A DNA stretch of 64,000 bases. It comes from Acanthopleura granulata. Taxonomy: Eukaryota; Mollusca; Polyplacophora; Chitonida; Chitonidae. The DNA is taken from contig JABBOT010000080.1 of the NCBI GenBank assembly GCA_016165875.1, positions 995,667 to 1,059,666 of the forward strand. Reading direction: 5' to 3'. Both the position numbers and the translations under genes were made by a program. Position 1 is the stretch's first letter. Each line of letters starts with the position of its first letter. Under the pieces are notes generated by a model. That model had not been told where the DNA came from and searched no databases. It saw only the letters and a program-made list of their open reading frames with translations. This document shows, piece by piece, positions 1-11,223 of the stretch.

Positions 1-173
1 TATTTTTTCTCACAATACATATATCCATTATTTATAGTTGTGTACCTATTATTTTACAGCCGTTCATTTAGGTAACATTGGCTATATCTGGAAAAGGTTT
101 AGATAGATTACTAAAGGCATATAATGTTTCTATTAAAATGTTCTTTACCGCATTGTAGTGGAAGCATTGTTTC

Positions 174-1378
174 TTAAATGAGAATCTCAGGTCCGTAATG
201 TTCGAGGTATCCTGTAGAATCAAATAAAGACTGGACAGAGTGCCGCACATCATGAGGAGTGTAATGATTTATTGCATCCGGATTCAACATGGCGGCATTC
301 GTGGTGCTCTGAGTCCTAGCTTTCCTCATAATATCGTACTTACTGTTGACAAGAGGGTAGATACATGACTTGTTCGTGTGATAGTGTCCAGTGGCAGCAG
401 GCGGGGTGTCAATGGATGCCTGGTAATGGTTTAAGGATGGTTGGAGGGCCTCGCTGAACTCTTGGTATGACGGAAAAATTGGTATTGTTTCAAAACCAGC
501 ATCATTGATGCAGTCTTTGAGGAAAGGGATGTGCTCTCCGGAGGAGAATTTTGAATTCAGTTCATGTCTTTCAAATCTTTCCTTGTCGAATGATGGGTAA
601 TGGGAGCATCTGCTGGACATGAGAATGACCGGCTTTTCCGACGAGACCTGTTCGTTTTCCGGAGAGATCTGCCGTGTGGAGTGTGAATCAGTCCAACTTG
701 AACCTCTGCCTCCCTTAAGCTTCCTAACATTATTGATTTTCTCGTTGATGTGGGATCTAAGTTTTAGTATACTGGAAATGCTGAATGAAAAGGTCTTTTG
801 TCGCTTGGGACGGGATCTCGGTTCACAATCCTCGGTGTGGTCGCTCATGGTCTTTCTCTTGCCCAAAGCCGGGCACATGGGAGAACTTGTTCTGATTTGT
901 TCAGAATCTGCTATACACTGTAACCGCTGACGCTGTCCCTTAGATATCACCGCCTTAGCGGGTGAGTCCAGCACTACAGGGTCAAGCCCCACCTGCTGGT
1001 GCAACTCCTGCGCCCAGTCACATATCTTATCCGCCTTCACACTGTCTTGCCGGAGGAACACATTCGGTGATACCAATTTTAAATTCACCGTCCAGTAATT
1101 CCCCTTGCCGTTCACTCGTCTGGGATCCTTTAAGACCTTACAGAAGCACTTGTTTTGCGACAGATTGTGGCGCACAGAGTCTTTCCAGCCGGTGTAACTG
1201 GAGTCTCGGAAGAAGGGAAACATACTGGCCAGAGCTTGATGTATCTGTGAAAGAGTTAGGCGCTTATCGGGCGAGTTCTGGATGGCCAGTATGATCATCC
1301 CAGCGTAGGAGTATGGAGGTTTGGGGTACCTCTGATACGTGACCCTCCCTAGGTGTGCTGTGTCCATCAGGGGTATTC
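174..1378 (-). CDS. FoxH: FoxH-type forkhead transcription factor, paralogue A (large exon; 5' exon unresolved)
   Basis: A forkhead (winged-helix) DNA-binding protein. The domain spans roughly 1050-1325, starts with [10 protein letters not shown] and includes FPFFR, the recognition-helix string [11 protein letters not shown] and GKGNYWTV. The GWKDS form plus KDP and GKGN is typical of FoxH (FAST-1), the Smad2/4 partner in Nodal/Activin signalling. After the domain come a basic stretch (RSRPKRQK, possible nuclear signal) and the EH1 motif FSISSIL. The frame stays open upstream to 1502, but a good acceptor (tttatttctcag) ends at 1379, at the position and phase (1) of the intron in FoxH-B and FoxH-C, so the residues before GIPLMDTAH are probably intron read-through. 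Translation could start at an upstream exon (weak candidate 3742-3775) or at the internal Met at 1367 (397 aa). Stop is TAA at 174-176. By eye its forkhead domain is about 60-65% identical to B and C. The FoxH assignment rests on motif memory, not on a tree. Confidence 0.85.
765..785 (-). other. EH1 Groucho/TLE-binding motif in FoxH-A
   Basis: Codons read F-S-I-S-S-I-L, the Engrailed-homology-1 consensus for binding Groucho/TLE co-repressors. It directly follows a basic cluster. EH1 motifs are reported in many Fox families including FoxH1. The same motif lies in a similar place in FoxH-B and FoxH-C. Confidence 0.7.
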
Positions 1379-1502
1379 CTGAGAAATAAACATTTCGTTT
1401 GATTAAAGTATTTGTTGTTTTAAATGGAGATTGGAATATGACATGGTTGCTTGTTTGGCCCTTCAAATGGCTGATGTTACGTCCACCATTATTAAGTGGC
1501 AT

Positions 1503-4500
1503 TGAACATATTTTGGCAAGTAGCGGTTATAAAATGTCTACTTAATCGCATTTATATCACTTTTTTTAAACAACTAGCCCTATTTCAAGCCACCAAGACT
1601 GTTTCCAGTGTATGGGCCCTTCTAAAATTTGACTTCCGGTAGATCGACGAGGTCACATGCTCCACTCAACAGGTTGGTCACACAGGCTCCTGGATGTCGA
1701 GGTGCAGTGATTATGATACCTAGACAGCATGCACAAATCTGATCGCCTTGGAATGGGTACACCGTATTGAACACCACCCAAAACAAATGTGCATAATACA
1801 TGTCAAACCTGTGTGCATAAATGGGTGCGCGTGGAAATTTTCCCTATGTATTCTGTTGACTCACGAAAGATTTATGAGCTTGGTTGATACTTTCACACTT
1901 TACTCTAATTTTGTGACCGTGATCATTAATTATGGTGTCTCAAACTGGGTTTCATCCATGGATAAGCCAATCCACCTTCGTCTTAATGAAGTTTGCTATT
2001 CAGGAAAGGTCCGAAAACCACTTGTTGTTCAATAAAAACAGATAAACCATTACTTTACTTTGAGGTGATGTAATTCTGCCCATGCTAGTTTAATTTTACA
2101 ACGGAATTCTCAGACGCCCATAAACCGACGTGATATGTTTAATGCATGCGCCGTTATAACATGAATGACCATATTATATATACAGTTTGCAATGTACTAA
2201 ACGCATTTCCTTGTATAATAAAATCGTCTGACTCACCAAACAATATTCGAAGATACCGTGGTATTCTTAATCTCCCAGATCTCTGTTGTCTGCAGATATG
2301 CAGTTAGGTATGCTGTTCAGGATTACAGGTGAGTGGAAAATACTGGAAACGACTTACTTAAAACTCTACTCACTGATGTTCCGAAAATGTATACTAGGCA
2401 TAGGTGAGTTGATCCTGGTCTATAGCTCAATGAAAGGAATGTTGGCAACGCCTGACATAAATCTGTTTTTATAGTCTGCTGAATATTGATTGGGTTTTGG
2501 AAATCTTCAACCGTGGGAATGGCGGTAGAAACTGGTGTGAATGTTTTCCTGTCTGTTAGTTCGGTTGTGTGTGTGTTATTACAGTGCATGTGGACTAAGG
2601 TGTCTCTCCTCTTCGAGTACACATTTTAATCGACATGACATGTGAACATGAATCGGATAAAGAATTCTCATGGTTTTATGTTGTATTTGTGTAAGGTATT
2701 CAGATGAATTATGTTCATTGCACCATAATTTTCCTTCATCAAATATCCTTTACTCAAGTTTTGTTGTATTTAGCCTTGATTAAGACGGTTACTATATTAT
2801 TATTAGTTCCAAATTAAGCTATAGCTCATTTTCATAAATTTTACACTGAAAACATGGAGAGAGTGTGTTTCCTTTAATCTTTTTGTGCATTTTGCTCTTT
2901 ACAGGTATATACAAAACAGCATGGATTTCATAGTCGTTACTGTCATTATAACTAGACAGTTACTTTCGTTTCTTGCGCACTCTACTAACAGGCGTCTAGT
3001 ATTCGTAAAAACTGAACACAATGAGAAAGCTTAGCAAAATTACGGGTACTACCTGTAACTTTATGTGAAATATCGCCAGTCAAAGGATTATTACATAGGA
3101 GGACGCGGTGACATTAAAACATTCAGTGGCCTGAAACACTCCATATGCTTGCATCAGCCAACGAGAGGCCAATAATTTTAACGCGTTTTCACTCAGGAAT
3201 GTGATCTATCGAGTGAATAACCAGGATAAAAACACCTAGCCAGGATTTTATAACTTTTTTGCCCAGGCTTTTTGTATATCATTGCATTTTCCCCTCTCAG
3301 TATATCTCACATATTAAAGCCTTCTGGAAAACAGAAAATAGTAAAAAAATAATAACATGAGCCTGTATAATAAAATTCAAAGAGATGGTTCTTTCATATA
3401 AGTTTGATTAGGTATACGCTTGTTTATGCACAAACACGGAAATTATACTTAAGGTGAAAAAAAAAAAAAGAAATCACGTAATATTCTGCCTTTTATGTAA
3501 TCAAATCCCATAGTTTGTATTTTAGGGGCGGACAAAAACTAGAGTGATACATTACGAAATATATGTAGCCCATATGGTGCAAACCGTAAATTTGTTTGTG
3601 TGATGCAAGGTGTCTGTGCCTTGTGTATTGTATTAGTTTTGAATTGTAACAACGCTAGGAAGTATATGACAATCCATGTCACTGTCGTAGTAAGGCAGTG
3701 TATGGTTCCCACCCCCCTGCCTGCCCCCCCCCCCAACTCACCATGCAACTCTGGTGTGAGTTTGTGTTGGATCATCTCACAAACAGATATTAATAACTGT
3801 TGTAGAATTGGCCTTGCCTGGTTGGAGAATACTCTTTTGGGAAGAGGCAGTGTGGGGGCAGGGATAACTTATAGGCGGATTACTGATGTCTTGATTACTG
3901 ATATTCCAGAATTGTGCAGTTATAATACATAGTGACCGAGGCAAACCACCGGCCTTGGCAAGATTCTAACGAACTTCACACACCATGCACACATATGCAT
4001 ACCATATTGGTGGAAGACGAATGGTCTTGAACAAACTGGGAGAACAGAGACATGGGCGTCGTGGGTGAATTTTTGCAGTGGGCCAGAAACTTTGGGAGCC
4101 CGGAACTCCTTGCCTTTATAACAAAGGGGTCCAAATCCGTGCGCTCCCTTCTTCTTTCTTGGATTACGTTACACTTCTAGGTGTATGTGTGCTCAGAAAG
4201 CACTTAGATAGTACATAAGCACCGCAGCACCACTGCAGGAAACGATGTGTTTGGAGTCTTCTGTGTAGCTCGTCCGAGTCTTCCATTTCAAAAGTTCAAA
4301 CCCAGAAATGAACACCCATCAGGTCTGCCCTAGCGTGAAAAGGACAAACGTCTTAGCTATGATCCCTCAGTTTTACCCTTGAAGAGACCCTGGGGTGCGC
4401 GACCTAAACTACCGGTCTCAGTAAACTGCCGCATGAGTGCCCTCTAGAGCTCATTATCGCCAACTTCCCTGTCCGAGACGGGCATTGAACATACATGTCG

Positions 4501-4700
4501 CTGATATGCCTTCTATTGCAACTGAAAGACTTAACCTCTCCATTCTGACCAGCCCTTAATGCATGTTTTGAAGTCGTGGTAGTATTTCGCACCAGTATTT
4601 CTGACATATTGTTACCAAAGCACGCTTCTGGTTTGCAAATATTTGCTCCAGCTTTTTGGGGTTGAGCAAGACTATATGTATATGTGCATGTATGATTGTG
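1503..4700. other. Non-coding stretch upstream of FoxH-A
   Basis: No convincing gene. Short open frames here lack domains or codon bias. If FoxH-A has a distal first exon, part of this is its intron. A poly-C/poly-T tract lies near 3714-3734. Confidence 0.4.
3742..3775 (-). CDS. Candidate first coding exon of FoxH-A (weak)
   Basis: On the minus strand an ATG at 3775 opens eleven codons (M-I-Q-H-K-L-T-P-E-L-H) and then one base before a strong donor (G|GTGAGT, GT at 3741-3740). It ends in phase 1, which is what the FoxH-A large exon needs, and would make a glycine at the junction as in B and C. The evidence is only the donor and the phase, which can occur by chance. I see no clear TATA box upstream. 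Confidence 0.15.
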
Positions 4701-5020
4701 TTTTTTTATGTCGTACTCAACAATTTTTCAGTCATATTACGACGAGGAGTCCATAGAATGTAGATATGCTGTGTCTTCTTTTGGCAGGGGGGTCCATATC
4801 GCCACTGGAGCATCATGCCGAAGATACCACCAACCAGTGACATAATACTTTCACCGGACCGACCAGTCCTGTTTCCTTGTTCTAACCTCTCGGTGCCGAG
4901 GGCCAAGCGAGGCAGCAAAAGGTACCATTCTTAAAGTCTTTGGTGTGACCTGACTTGGGATTGATTCTATATCTCACGACCTCGAGGCGGCCGCTCTTAC
5001 CACCAGGCCGTCGAGGCGGT
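4701..5020 (-). mobile_element. tRNA-derived SINE, near full length
   Basis: Read on the minus strand it begins with a tRNA-like head: an A-box-like GGCCTGGTGGTAAGAGCG, then a B-box-like GAATCAATCCC. A body of about 200 bp follows, then a tail TTGAGTACGACATAAAAAAA that matches the tail (TTGAGTACGGCGTAAAA) of the other SINEs in this window. It is non-coding and would have been spread by LINE enzymes. Confidence 0.6.
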
Positions 5021-5587
5021 GTTTTGTATATATAATATCCGAGTATCTAGGTAATAATCCATGCAAAAGACCACCGTGACACGTTTGACATCTTCAAGCT
5101 GCTGAAAATAATGACTTTTCACTATCAATCCTTCAGCTGGTGAATGTGTCCTAGCTGCCGCGACTTCGCTAACTCTGGGATTTTGTCACCATTCCATTAT
5201 GCTTTACTACTATGATACCGGAATTCAAACATGGATTCACATTTACCCGGTGGTAGAGAGTGGCATCTGTGTACCGCACACACAAACAACCACTACGTAT
5301 GCTGAAACAGCGAAATGGCGGTGAGCTTACTTGCTGAAAACAACCGGTGTTATTTTGTGTAGCTCCAATGAGAGCATATTTTGGCGAGCGTTTATTATTA
5401 TTATTTATTCATTTCCTGCACTCCCAGAATGTTATCTCCATTCTCGTTATAAATGGAAGAATTGCAGGTTGATTGTGGTTGTTTACAGCAACAGTGTTTC
5501 GTCGTTTCGTGACAACTGGTCGGTCGCAATGTCTATCTGTCGGTTATCAACGCGGGAAGAAAAAAGTGTTGTGGACAAAATAATGAA
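5021..5587. other. Intergenic sequence downstream of FoxH-B
   Basis: No gene or repeat recognised. A 103-residue open frame on the plus strand (5331-5642) has no recognisable domain. Confidence 0.4.
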
Positions 5588-5593
5588 TTTATT
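5588..5593 (-). promoter_or_regulatory. Candidate poly(A) signal of FoxH-B
   Basis: AATAAA on the minus strand, about 250 nt past the FoxH-B stop codon, a reasonable 3' UTR length. It is a hexamer match only. Confidence 0.4.
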
Positions 5594-5841
5594 TCGTCTG
5601 GAGAAATCACAAATATATAAATGTACATACATAGTTCACTGATTTGACCTAAGTTACATTATGTCAGGCGTCATTCACAAATGTAATAAACCTGAAATGT
5701 ATACGAAAATAAATTAAATTCTACTATATACACATAGAAAATACACAAAGTGGCGTCAGTCAACAAGCTTGAATAATCCCCTACTACAGCCAGAAACTAG
5801 GCCTAAAACACCCGAAATAGAGTCCGTCTACATAAGTCTTC

Positions 5842-7192
5842 TCACACGTCTTCTTTCTTGACCTCAGAAGAAGTTCTGGACGTTGTGGCACACGGTGAAA
5901 GGCCACGTGAGGTCGTCTGGCTAGATGTCAGTTCCCAAGAGGTGGATGGAGGCATCTGTGGGGCGGACGCAGGGTAGATAGCACTCTCCAGGGCGGAGAA
6001 TGGCGGCCAGTAGTAGTAGTTCCACAGAGACGTCTCGATAGCTAGTGCATAGTCCTCTGGTGGGAATCTCGGGACGGGCGGAATATGGCGAGAGCTGAAC
6101 AGATCCGCATCAGGAGAGGCAGAAGAACTGGACACGTAGCAGCCTGAGTCGTCAGAGAAAGATAGCGGGCTACTCTTATCGGCGAGCTCTGGAGTCAACA
6201 GCTGTGTCGTAGGGAATGTAGGATCGGTCGGGTGGAATGTCGGTGGGACAGTGGGAAAGGCACAAGAGGAGAATGCCCTGACGCCATCCTGCGGCTGAGG
6301 AAGCGGCGCCTGAAGGATGCTGGCGATGTGAAACGACTGGTGGCGCTTCTCTGGGTGCATGACTGCTGGCTCGGCCGCGATGTCATCAAGCTTCCGTTTC
6401 CTGTAGACGTTGACGTTGGTGCTTCTCTCGGTGGGACGTGACGTTACCGCGTAAGGCTGTTGTCTTGGAGGGATGACAACGGGAGGGCATCCCAGCTGGT
6501 CGTGTAGTTCCAGCGCCCAGCTCCCCTCTCTCGACACTGTCGTATCTTGTCTTTTGAATACGTCGGGCTGTACCAGGGAAAGGTCCACTGTCCAGAAATT
6601 GCCCTTGGCGTTCTTCCTGGTGGGGTCCTTAAGGATCATTGTAAAGCACTGGCTGTGGGAGAGGTTGTGGCGGACAGAGTCTTTCCAGCCCGTGTATGTG
6701 CTTTGCCTAAAGAACGGGAACATCTTGCCAAGAGCGTCGTGGATCTGGGACAAGAGAAGTTTCTTCTGTGGGGAGTTCATGATAGCCATGACGATCATAC
6801 CAGTGTAGGTGTACGGGGGCTTCTTGTAGCGTTGATACGAAGGCTTACTCAGGCGCTGCCGTCTCGGCACTGGCGGAAAAACGGGCTGACGATCCAATAA
6901 GCCTGAAATAGAAAAGAAAGTTAAAATCGGGCGTACAGGAGCCTCAGTGTTAACCTTATTTCCACATGTTAGGGTGACAGAAAAATTATGTTTTGTGACG
7001 TTGGTTTTGATTTATATCTAGTCTAAAATGTTGCTTTCTTGTGTTTATCACATTATACTTGACCTATAACTCACATTATAACTCACTGCCCATTGTCAAT
7101 CGGACACGATCGGTACACAGCTAGCTCTAACAGTAAATCAACATTACATGGTGGTTCACCAGGATCTTGTGCTACTTACCAATGGCGTGCAT
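5842..7192 (-). CDS. FoxH: FoxH-type forkhead transcription factor, paralogue B
   Basis: Two coding exons, 7192-7180 and 6902-5842, join in phase 1 into 357 residues starting MHAIGLLDRQ. Exon 1 is only four codons plus a G before the donor GTAAGT; the intron (6903-7179, 277 nt) ends in tttctatttcag. The forkhead domain is residues ~31-125 ([35 protein letters not shown]), FoxH-like. A basic patch YRKRK (~171-175) and the EH1 motif FHIASIL (195-201) follow, then a Pro/Ser-rich tail with an aromatic patch (WNYYYWPPF). The C-terminus holds VKKE, a SUMO consensus. The expected role is as a nuclear Smad-partner or repressor in TGF-beta/Nodal-type signalling, inferred from family. The large exon is nearly identical to FoxH-C except for the last ~35-70 codons. 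TGA stop at 5842-5844. Confidence 0.88.
6313..6333 (-). other. EH1 Groucho/TLE-binding motif in FoxH-B
   Basis: Codons read F-H-I-A-S-I-L, fitting the EH1 pattern FxIxxIL. The spacing from the forkhead domain resembles that in FoxH-A. Confidence 0.65.
7180..7192 (-). CDS. FoxH: FoxH-B first coding exon (13 nt)
   Basis: ATG CAC GCC ATT G followed by GTAAGTAG. FoxH-C has the same tiny exon (ATG CAT ACC ATC G, then GTAAGT), including start, length and phase. This conservation is the main support for the exon call. Confidence 0.75.
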
Positions 7193-7302
7193 GTTTCCAG
7201 CAATACAAATGATTTCAAATTAATGGATGCTGTGTATTAATTCTAAGAAGGGTTGTTGGCTTTGGAGTCAAGTGCGATATGGTTTGTCACGATGGTAAAC
7301 TC

Positions 7303-7310
7303 TATATATA
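7303..7310 (-). promoter_or_regulatory. TATA box of FoxH-B
   Basis: TATATATA on the minus strand, about 110 nt before the FoxH-B start codon. The aligned position in the inverted FoxH-C promoter is TATAAATA, within an otherwise conserved string (GAGTGTATA..TAGAGTTTACC). Confidence 0.6.
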
Positions 7311-7362
7311 CACTCATCAGGAGCTCCAGGCATTCCGAGTAGAAGGGAGAGTGGCACTTCTG

Positions 7363-7367
7363 ATTGG
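7363..7367 (-). promoter_or_regulatory. CCAAT box of FoxH-B
   Basis: ATTGG on the plus strand, CCAAT on the coding strand, within CGACCAATCAGAAGTGCCAC, which is shared exactly with FoxH-C. It lies about 55 nt upstream of the TATA box, a usual spacing. Confidence 0.55.
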
Positions 7368-7722
7368 TCGATACACGCTACTCCTAACCGTTCTTTGGTT
7401 TCTCTCCAAATATTGCCGACCAGACAACGGAAATAAAAATGACAATCCACACCGTTAGTATTCTTATAAAGGAAGAGTGGTATCCTGTAGTTATTGGTGG
7501 AAATCCGTTGTGTACAGCGCTGAGTTATGTGGTATAACGGTTCCCAGTATCAGCGTTGCCCCCCCCCCCTCAAACTTTGTGGCGGATTAAAGGATTATCT
7601 CCTAATTCATATCTCAGGGAAAACAAAACGTATATGTGTCTAGTTACAACACTGCAATTCTTCTCTCATTGTAAGACTACTTTGGAAATATGAATTTATG
7701 TGTTGCATGCAGTGTAGATATT

Positions 7723-7810
7723 CGACCCACCGTAATGCCGGCCACCGTCGTATAAATGAAAAATTCTTGAGTAGGGCGTAAAACACCAATGAAATCAATA
7801 CATGAATAAA
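7723..7810 (+). mobile_element. SINE 3' fragment
   Basis: It carries the family's 3' body and tail: CCACCGTAATGCCGGCCACC, GTCGTATAAATGAAAAATTC, GGCGTAAAACACCAATGAA. The tRNA-like head is missing. Confidence 0.5.
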
Positions 7811-7992
7811 CTATTGTAGGGGTCACCGGTTAAATTATTTTGCTTTGGTGATTCCTTTCAAGCACGTTCAATTTTTTAAAATTCCATATTACTTTTCTTC
7901 AGTTGTCTTCGTTTTCAGCTATAATTGTTGACGTTTCTGTATCCAGAGTTGTTTTGTGTATTAGTCAAGAACACGTAGATATACATCTGATC

Positions 7993-8017
7993 TGATCATT
8001 GAGATTACATGTTAAGT

Positions 8018-8072
<55 letters not shown>

Positions 8073-8124
8073 TATAAAATTATATATATATATAAAAGAA
8101 CTTAACATGTAATCTCAATGATCA
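7993..8124. repeat. 132-bp perfect palindrome with a TA-rich core
   Basis: The left arm from 7993 starts TGATCATTGAGATTACATG and continues into TTAAGTTCTTTTA. The right arm (ending 8124) is its exact reverse complement. Between them lies an alternating TA tract with a few interruptions. The arms are at least 32 nt each outside the TA tract. It could be a cruciform-forming site or a minimal foldback (MITE-like) element. No gene is inside it. Confidence 0.85.
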
Positions 8125-8778
8125 TATCGTCAAAGAAGGATTCAGCCACTATCAATCAATCAAAACGTAAAGCCATAAACATAAACGCCCGCTGCCTCCT
8201 TTGCATTGTTAAGCCAACAGGAAATTAAAGTAAATGCGGATTATTGTGGAATCCCACCATGCCTCCACCGAAACAAACCCTTCCTCGGGTGGCTATGTAT
8301 GTCACGGGACTTTGAGGACACTACAAATCGCTATAAAAGTTAATCAGACAATCTTCTTGCCAGGGAGCCTTATTAGCACGTTCTGGATACCACTCAGCCC
8401 TTCTAATGCAAACATAGTATGTACTGTCTCTTCCGATTTCTATTTCCCCAACATTTTTAATACTTAAATCTCCTGCTACACAAAATCTGAGAAAGCAGTT
8501 TTTTAGCCAAAAATAAAATATAGATTCGCGCATTATTAGGTCCCCCCCCCCCACACACACACCATACACTTTCAAATATGTAAAAATTCTATCTGTTGCC
8601 AACCGTGCACGGACGACAACGTTTCCATTTTTCATTTATGTAATAGTTGACTTAGTGAGCGACTGATAACAAGTAACGGATTTATGTTGTGTTAAGCAGC
8701 TCTATATGATTTCATATGATTTCACATGCCAAATAACTCAGCGATGGCAAAATAAATGAATATGTATCTATACACTAA

Positions 8779-8962
8779 TGCCAGTTGTTGCCTTTGTAAT
8801 CAAGAGCTTATCGCTTAATCTGCCCCCCCCCCCCATCACAGACATTTACCCAGGACCACTGAGAACAACAATGGGGCGTTGCGTGAATGGATTTAACAAA
8901 AGTCCAGACTGTACATTTTTCATTCACACCTCCGCGACACCGCTCTTCTGTATACAGAGATT
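8779..8962 (-). repeat. Local dispersed repeat 'GGTGTCGCGG' family, copy 1
   Basis: On the minus strand it runs from AGAGCGGTGTCGCGGAGGTG through a poly-G tract to CAGATTAAGCGATAAGCTC. Two further copies (10206-10406, 10941-11128) and a partial one (12357-12443) lie in the same FoxH-B/FoxH-C spacer. The family is unknown to me and has no coding capacity. Confidence 0.6.
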
Positions 8963-9319
8963 AGTCCCTAGTGAGTAGATCGGAAGAGAAATTTTTTTTT
9001 TTCGTGCACTGCTGAAGTGAAAGCATATCCCCCAAATAATTAGGCCAGCTGGTGAGAGTTGATTGACAACTATGTCCAAAACATCCCTTACTTATTCTTT
9101 TTATTTTACCAAATTTGACAACAAGTAATGCAATATCGGTTCTATCCCACAATAAGTAATCAGTGAACCAATCTTTACTCAATCACGGCTGCTATCGATT
9201 CGTGATTGATTACAATGATTTATTTGGTGAATAATGATCGTGAGTTAAAACTGAGTTAAACATCAGTAAACTAAACAGATAAAATATACATCATGTAGGA
9301 GATGGTTGTGTTTATTGGT

Positions 9320-9633
9320 TACAATTGCTTGTCTTACAGTCTCTAGGACAAACAAGATGTAAGTTCAAACCCGACCTTGGACATGGCATTTTCTTTACAA
9401 GTGATATTAAGCGATGGAGGACCTCGGGTGACCGTTAGCACAGTCTAACTTCCCGTCAAAGAAACCACGCAGTAAGGGCTACATGTCTGTACGTCTTGTC
9501 ATATGTGGGAAAGTTGTCAGTAATTTGCCAAAGATCGGTGTTTTACGACGTCCACACCGCCCCCCCCCCCAATAAAACTTAAAAGTGAAAACTTCTTGAG
9601 TATGGCGCATACCGACAACCAAATAAATGAAGT
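9320..9633 (+). mobile_element. Probable tRNA-derived SINE, diverged
   Basis: A B-box-like AAGTTCAAACCCGACC (near 9363-9378) is followed by a body and a tail TTGAGTATGGCGCATACC ending in AAATAAATGAA. Head and tail fit the SINEs elsewhere in the window. The middle is interrupted by poly-C and not confidently matched. Confidence 0.4.
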
Positions 9634-10205
9634 AATAATAATACTGAGAAAAGAATTTCGCATTAATGCACCGTGTAGTTTCGCAATTCTAACGGGGTCA
9701 GTTTGACTTTACCGAACAGAATTTTCCCGACAACACAAGGAATACAATGTTATGTCGTTGTTATACAATGTGTTTACAAGGAATGATTCTTATTCAGCAA
9801 TCGGCCCGTCTAAAAAATTCCAAGAATGTTATTGCAAAGGAGTGAGATGTGAAGAACAGGGTACAGGCACATTATGCTAGACCATTTTATTACCAACAAC
9901 TTCTCCAACCTGTATAACTGAAACAACTTTTATCCTATAACAAAAATGCATTTATTCAATGTTCATTAAATATATATACCAAATATGAATTTTCAGAGGT
10001 AGCTTATGTGCTTTTGCTTAACTTGTATAAGCACCATATTTTTTCATATAACATTCCATGTGCTCTTGCTAAAGAAAACTACATATGCCACAAGCTGTGT
10101 TTTTGAGTTTCCTTTTTCATCTAAAGCTACAGGTAAACTTAGACGGTGCCGTAAGATTTATATCTAAGATTTAGAAAATGACAATTCACATCAGTGGTAA
10201 GCCGT

Positions 10206-10406
10206 AAAAGATGAGTGGTGTCCCGGAGGTGTGAATGAAAATCCCTGATCAGTGCCCTTTTTTCATCATTTCACAAAACACTCCTTTTTTTCCCTCACTT
10301 TTCCTGGGTAACGGTACCTGCCTTCGAAGAGATTTGTGGGGGGGGGGGGGGGCATGGGGGAAGGGCGAAATAAGCGCTAATTTCTTGACCACAACCGTAC
10401 CGGCAG
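10206..10406 (+). repeat. Local dispersed repeat 'GGTGTCGCGG' family, copy 2
   Basis: It starts GAGTGGTGTCCCGGAGGTGT and includes a run of G around 10337-10352, then AAATAAGCGCTAATTTCTTG. It matches copies 1 and 3 along its length with scattered changes. Confidence 0.6.
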
Positions 10407-10631
10407 CGCGGATATTTCTTGCTGTTCCTATTTGTTCAAATTATATGGTAATTGAACTATAATGGATACTGTCAATTGTTCCACAGATTCATTCGGTATA
10501 AGACATTTCTACCCAGCGAACAGACACTTGCCAACCAATAGACACTTACCAGTAAACGTAATAAGAGTTTTATCAAAATTGTATCGCTACATAAAACTTG
10601 CACGACAACACCACTAGCCAACAATATATAC

Positions 10632-10760
10632 TCATTTATTTGATTAGTGCTTTACGCCGTACTCTAGAGTATTTCACTTAGACGACGGGCGTCAGCATCA
10701 TGTGGAAAACAGACTATGCCCGGCGGAAATCCACGACCATCAGTAGCCTGCTGGCAACAA
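10632..10760 (-). mobile_element. SINE fragment, minus orientation
   Basis: It starts with the reverse-complement tail TCATTTATTTGATTAGTGC, then TTTACGCCGTACTC, a CAGCATCATG body and CCACGACCATC. The tRNA head is absent. Confidence 0.6.
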
Positions 10761-10940
10761 TCAGTATTATAAATATGGTCCGAAAGCTTCTCATACAGTT
10801 CAAGCATTTTATTACAGAATAAACACTGTCGTAGTTTTAGATATAGTTTTCAATGATGTTTCTTCGGAATTATACTCATTCTTTTTAGCCGATATTCTTT
10901 AGACGGACAGAAACAACAGTTACTATCTCTTCCTCATGCC

Positions 10941-11128
10941 TCTACAGAAGAATGGTGTCGCGGAGGTGTGAATGAATATAACTGGTCTAGACTGTTGTTA
11001 AATCACTTCAGACGACACTCCAGATTTTTCCTCAGTGCTCCTGGCTTAAGATTACTGTCTCTAGTGCAGGAGGTTGGGGAGAACAGATTAAGCGATAATT
11101 TTTGACCATCAACGAATCATTTGGCAAC
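10941..11128 (+). repeat. Local dispersed repeat 'GGTGTCGCGG' family, copy 3
   Basis: It starts AGAAGAATGGTGTCGCGGAG and ends near TTGACCATCAACGAATC. It stops just before a SINE fragment at 11144. It is the closest match to copy 1 at its left end. Confidence 0.6.
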
Positions 11129-11143
11129 AGAAAAGATATCTCC

Positions 11144-11223
11144 CTTATTTGATGTGTTTTACGCCATGCTCAAGAATGTTTCCTTTATTCAACAGTGGCC
11201 AGCATTATGGTGGGAGAAATTCT
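11144..11223 (-). mobile_element. SINE 3' fragment, minus orientation
   Basis: It shows TTATTTGATGTGTTTTACGC, then CTCAAGAATGTTTC and GGCCAGCATTATGGTGGGAG, the core of the SINE family. It is truncated after the core. Confidence 0.5.

Larger units (their letters stand above)
5930..7680 (-). repeat. Inverted-duplication arm 1 (FoxH-B)
   Basis: This arm matches 13545-15200 in reverse complement. The large exon is about 99% identical by eye. The promoter and upstream part (~7200-7680) are clearly related but with many substitutions and indels. Most of the intron is unalignable apart from the last ~43 nt and the donor. The distal limit near 7680 rests on a shared CTTACAATxAGAGAAG string. Confidence 0.75.

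Noticed and set aside
619..1294. Plus-strand frames of 103 and 110 codons inside FoxH-A
   Set aside because: Antisense shadows of the forkhead exon with no domain of their own.
1379..1502. In-frame N-terminal extension of FoxH-A from an ATG at 1502
   Set aside because: It crosses an acceptor matching the intron position and phase of the other two genes; I consider it intronic, though not disproved.
6195..6900. Open frames of 60-117 codons overlapping the FoxH-B exon in other frames, repeated exactly at 14242-14947
   Set aside because: They are shadows of the forkhead coding sequence; their conservation follows from the identity of the two exons.
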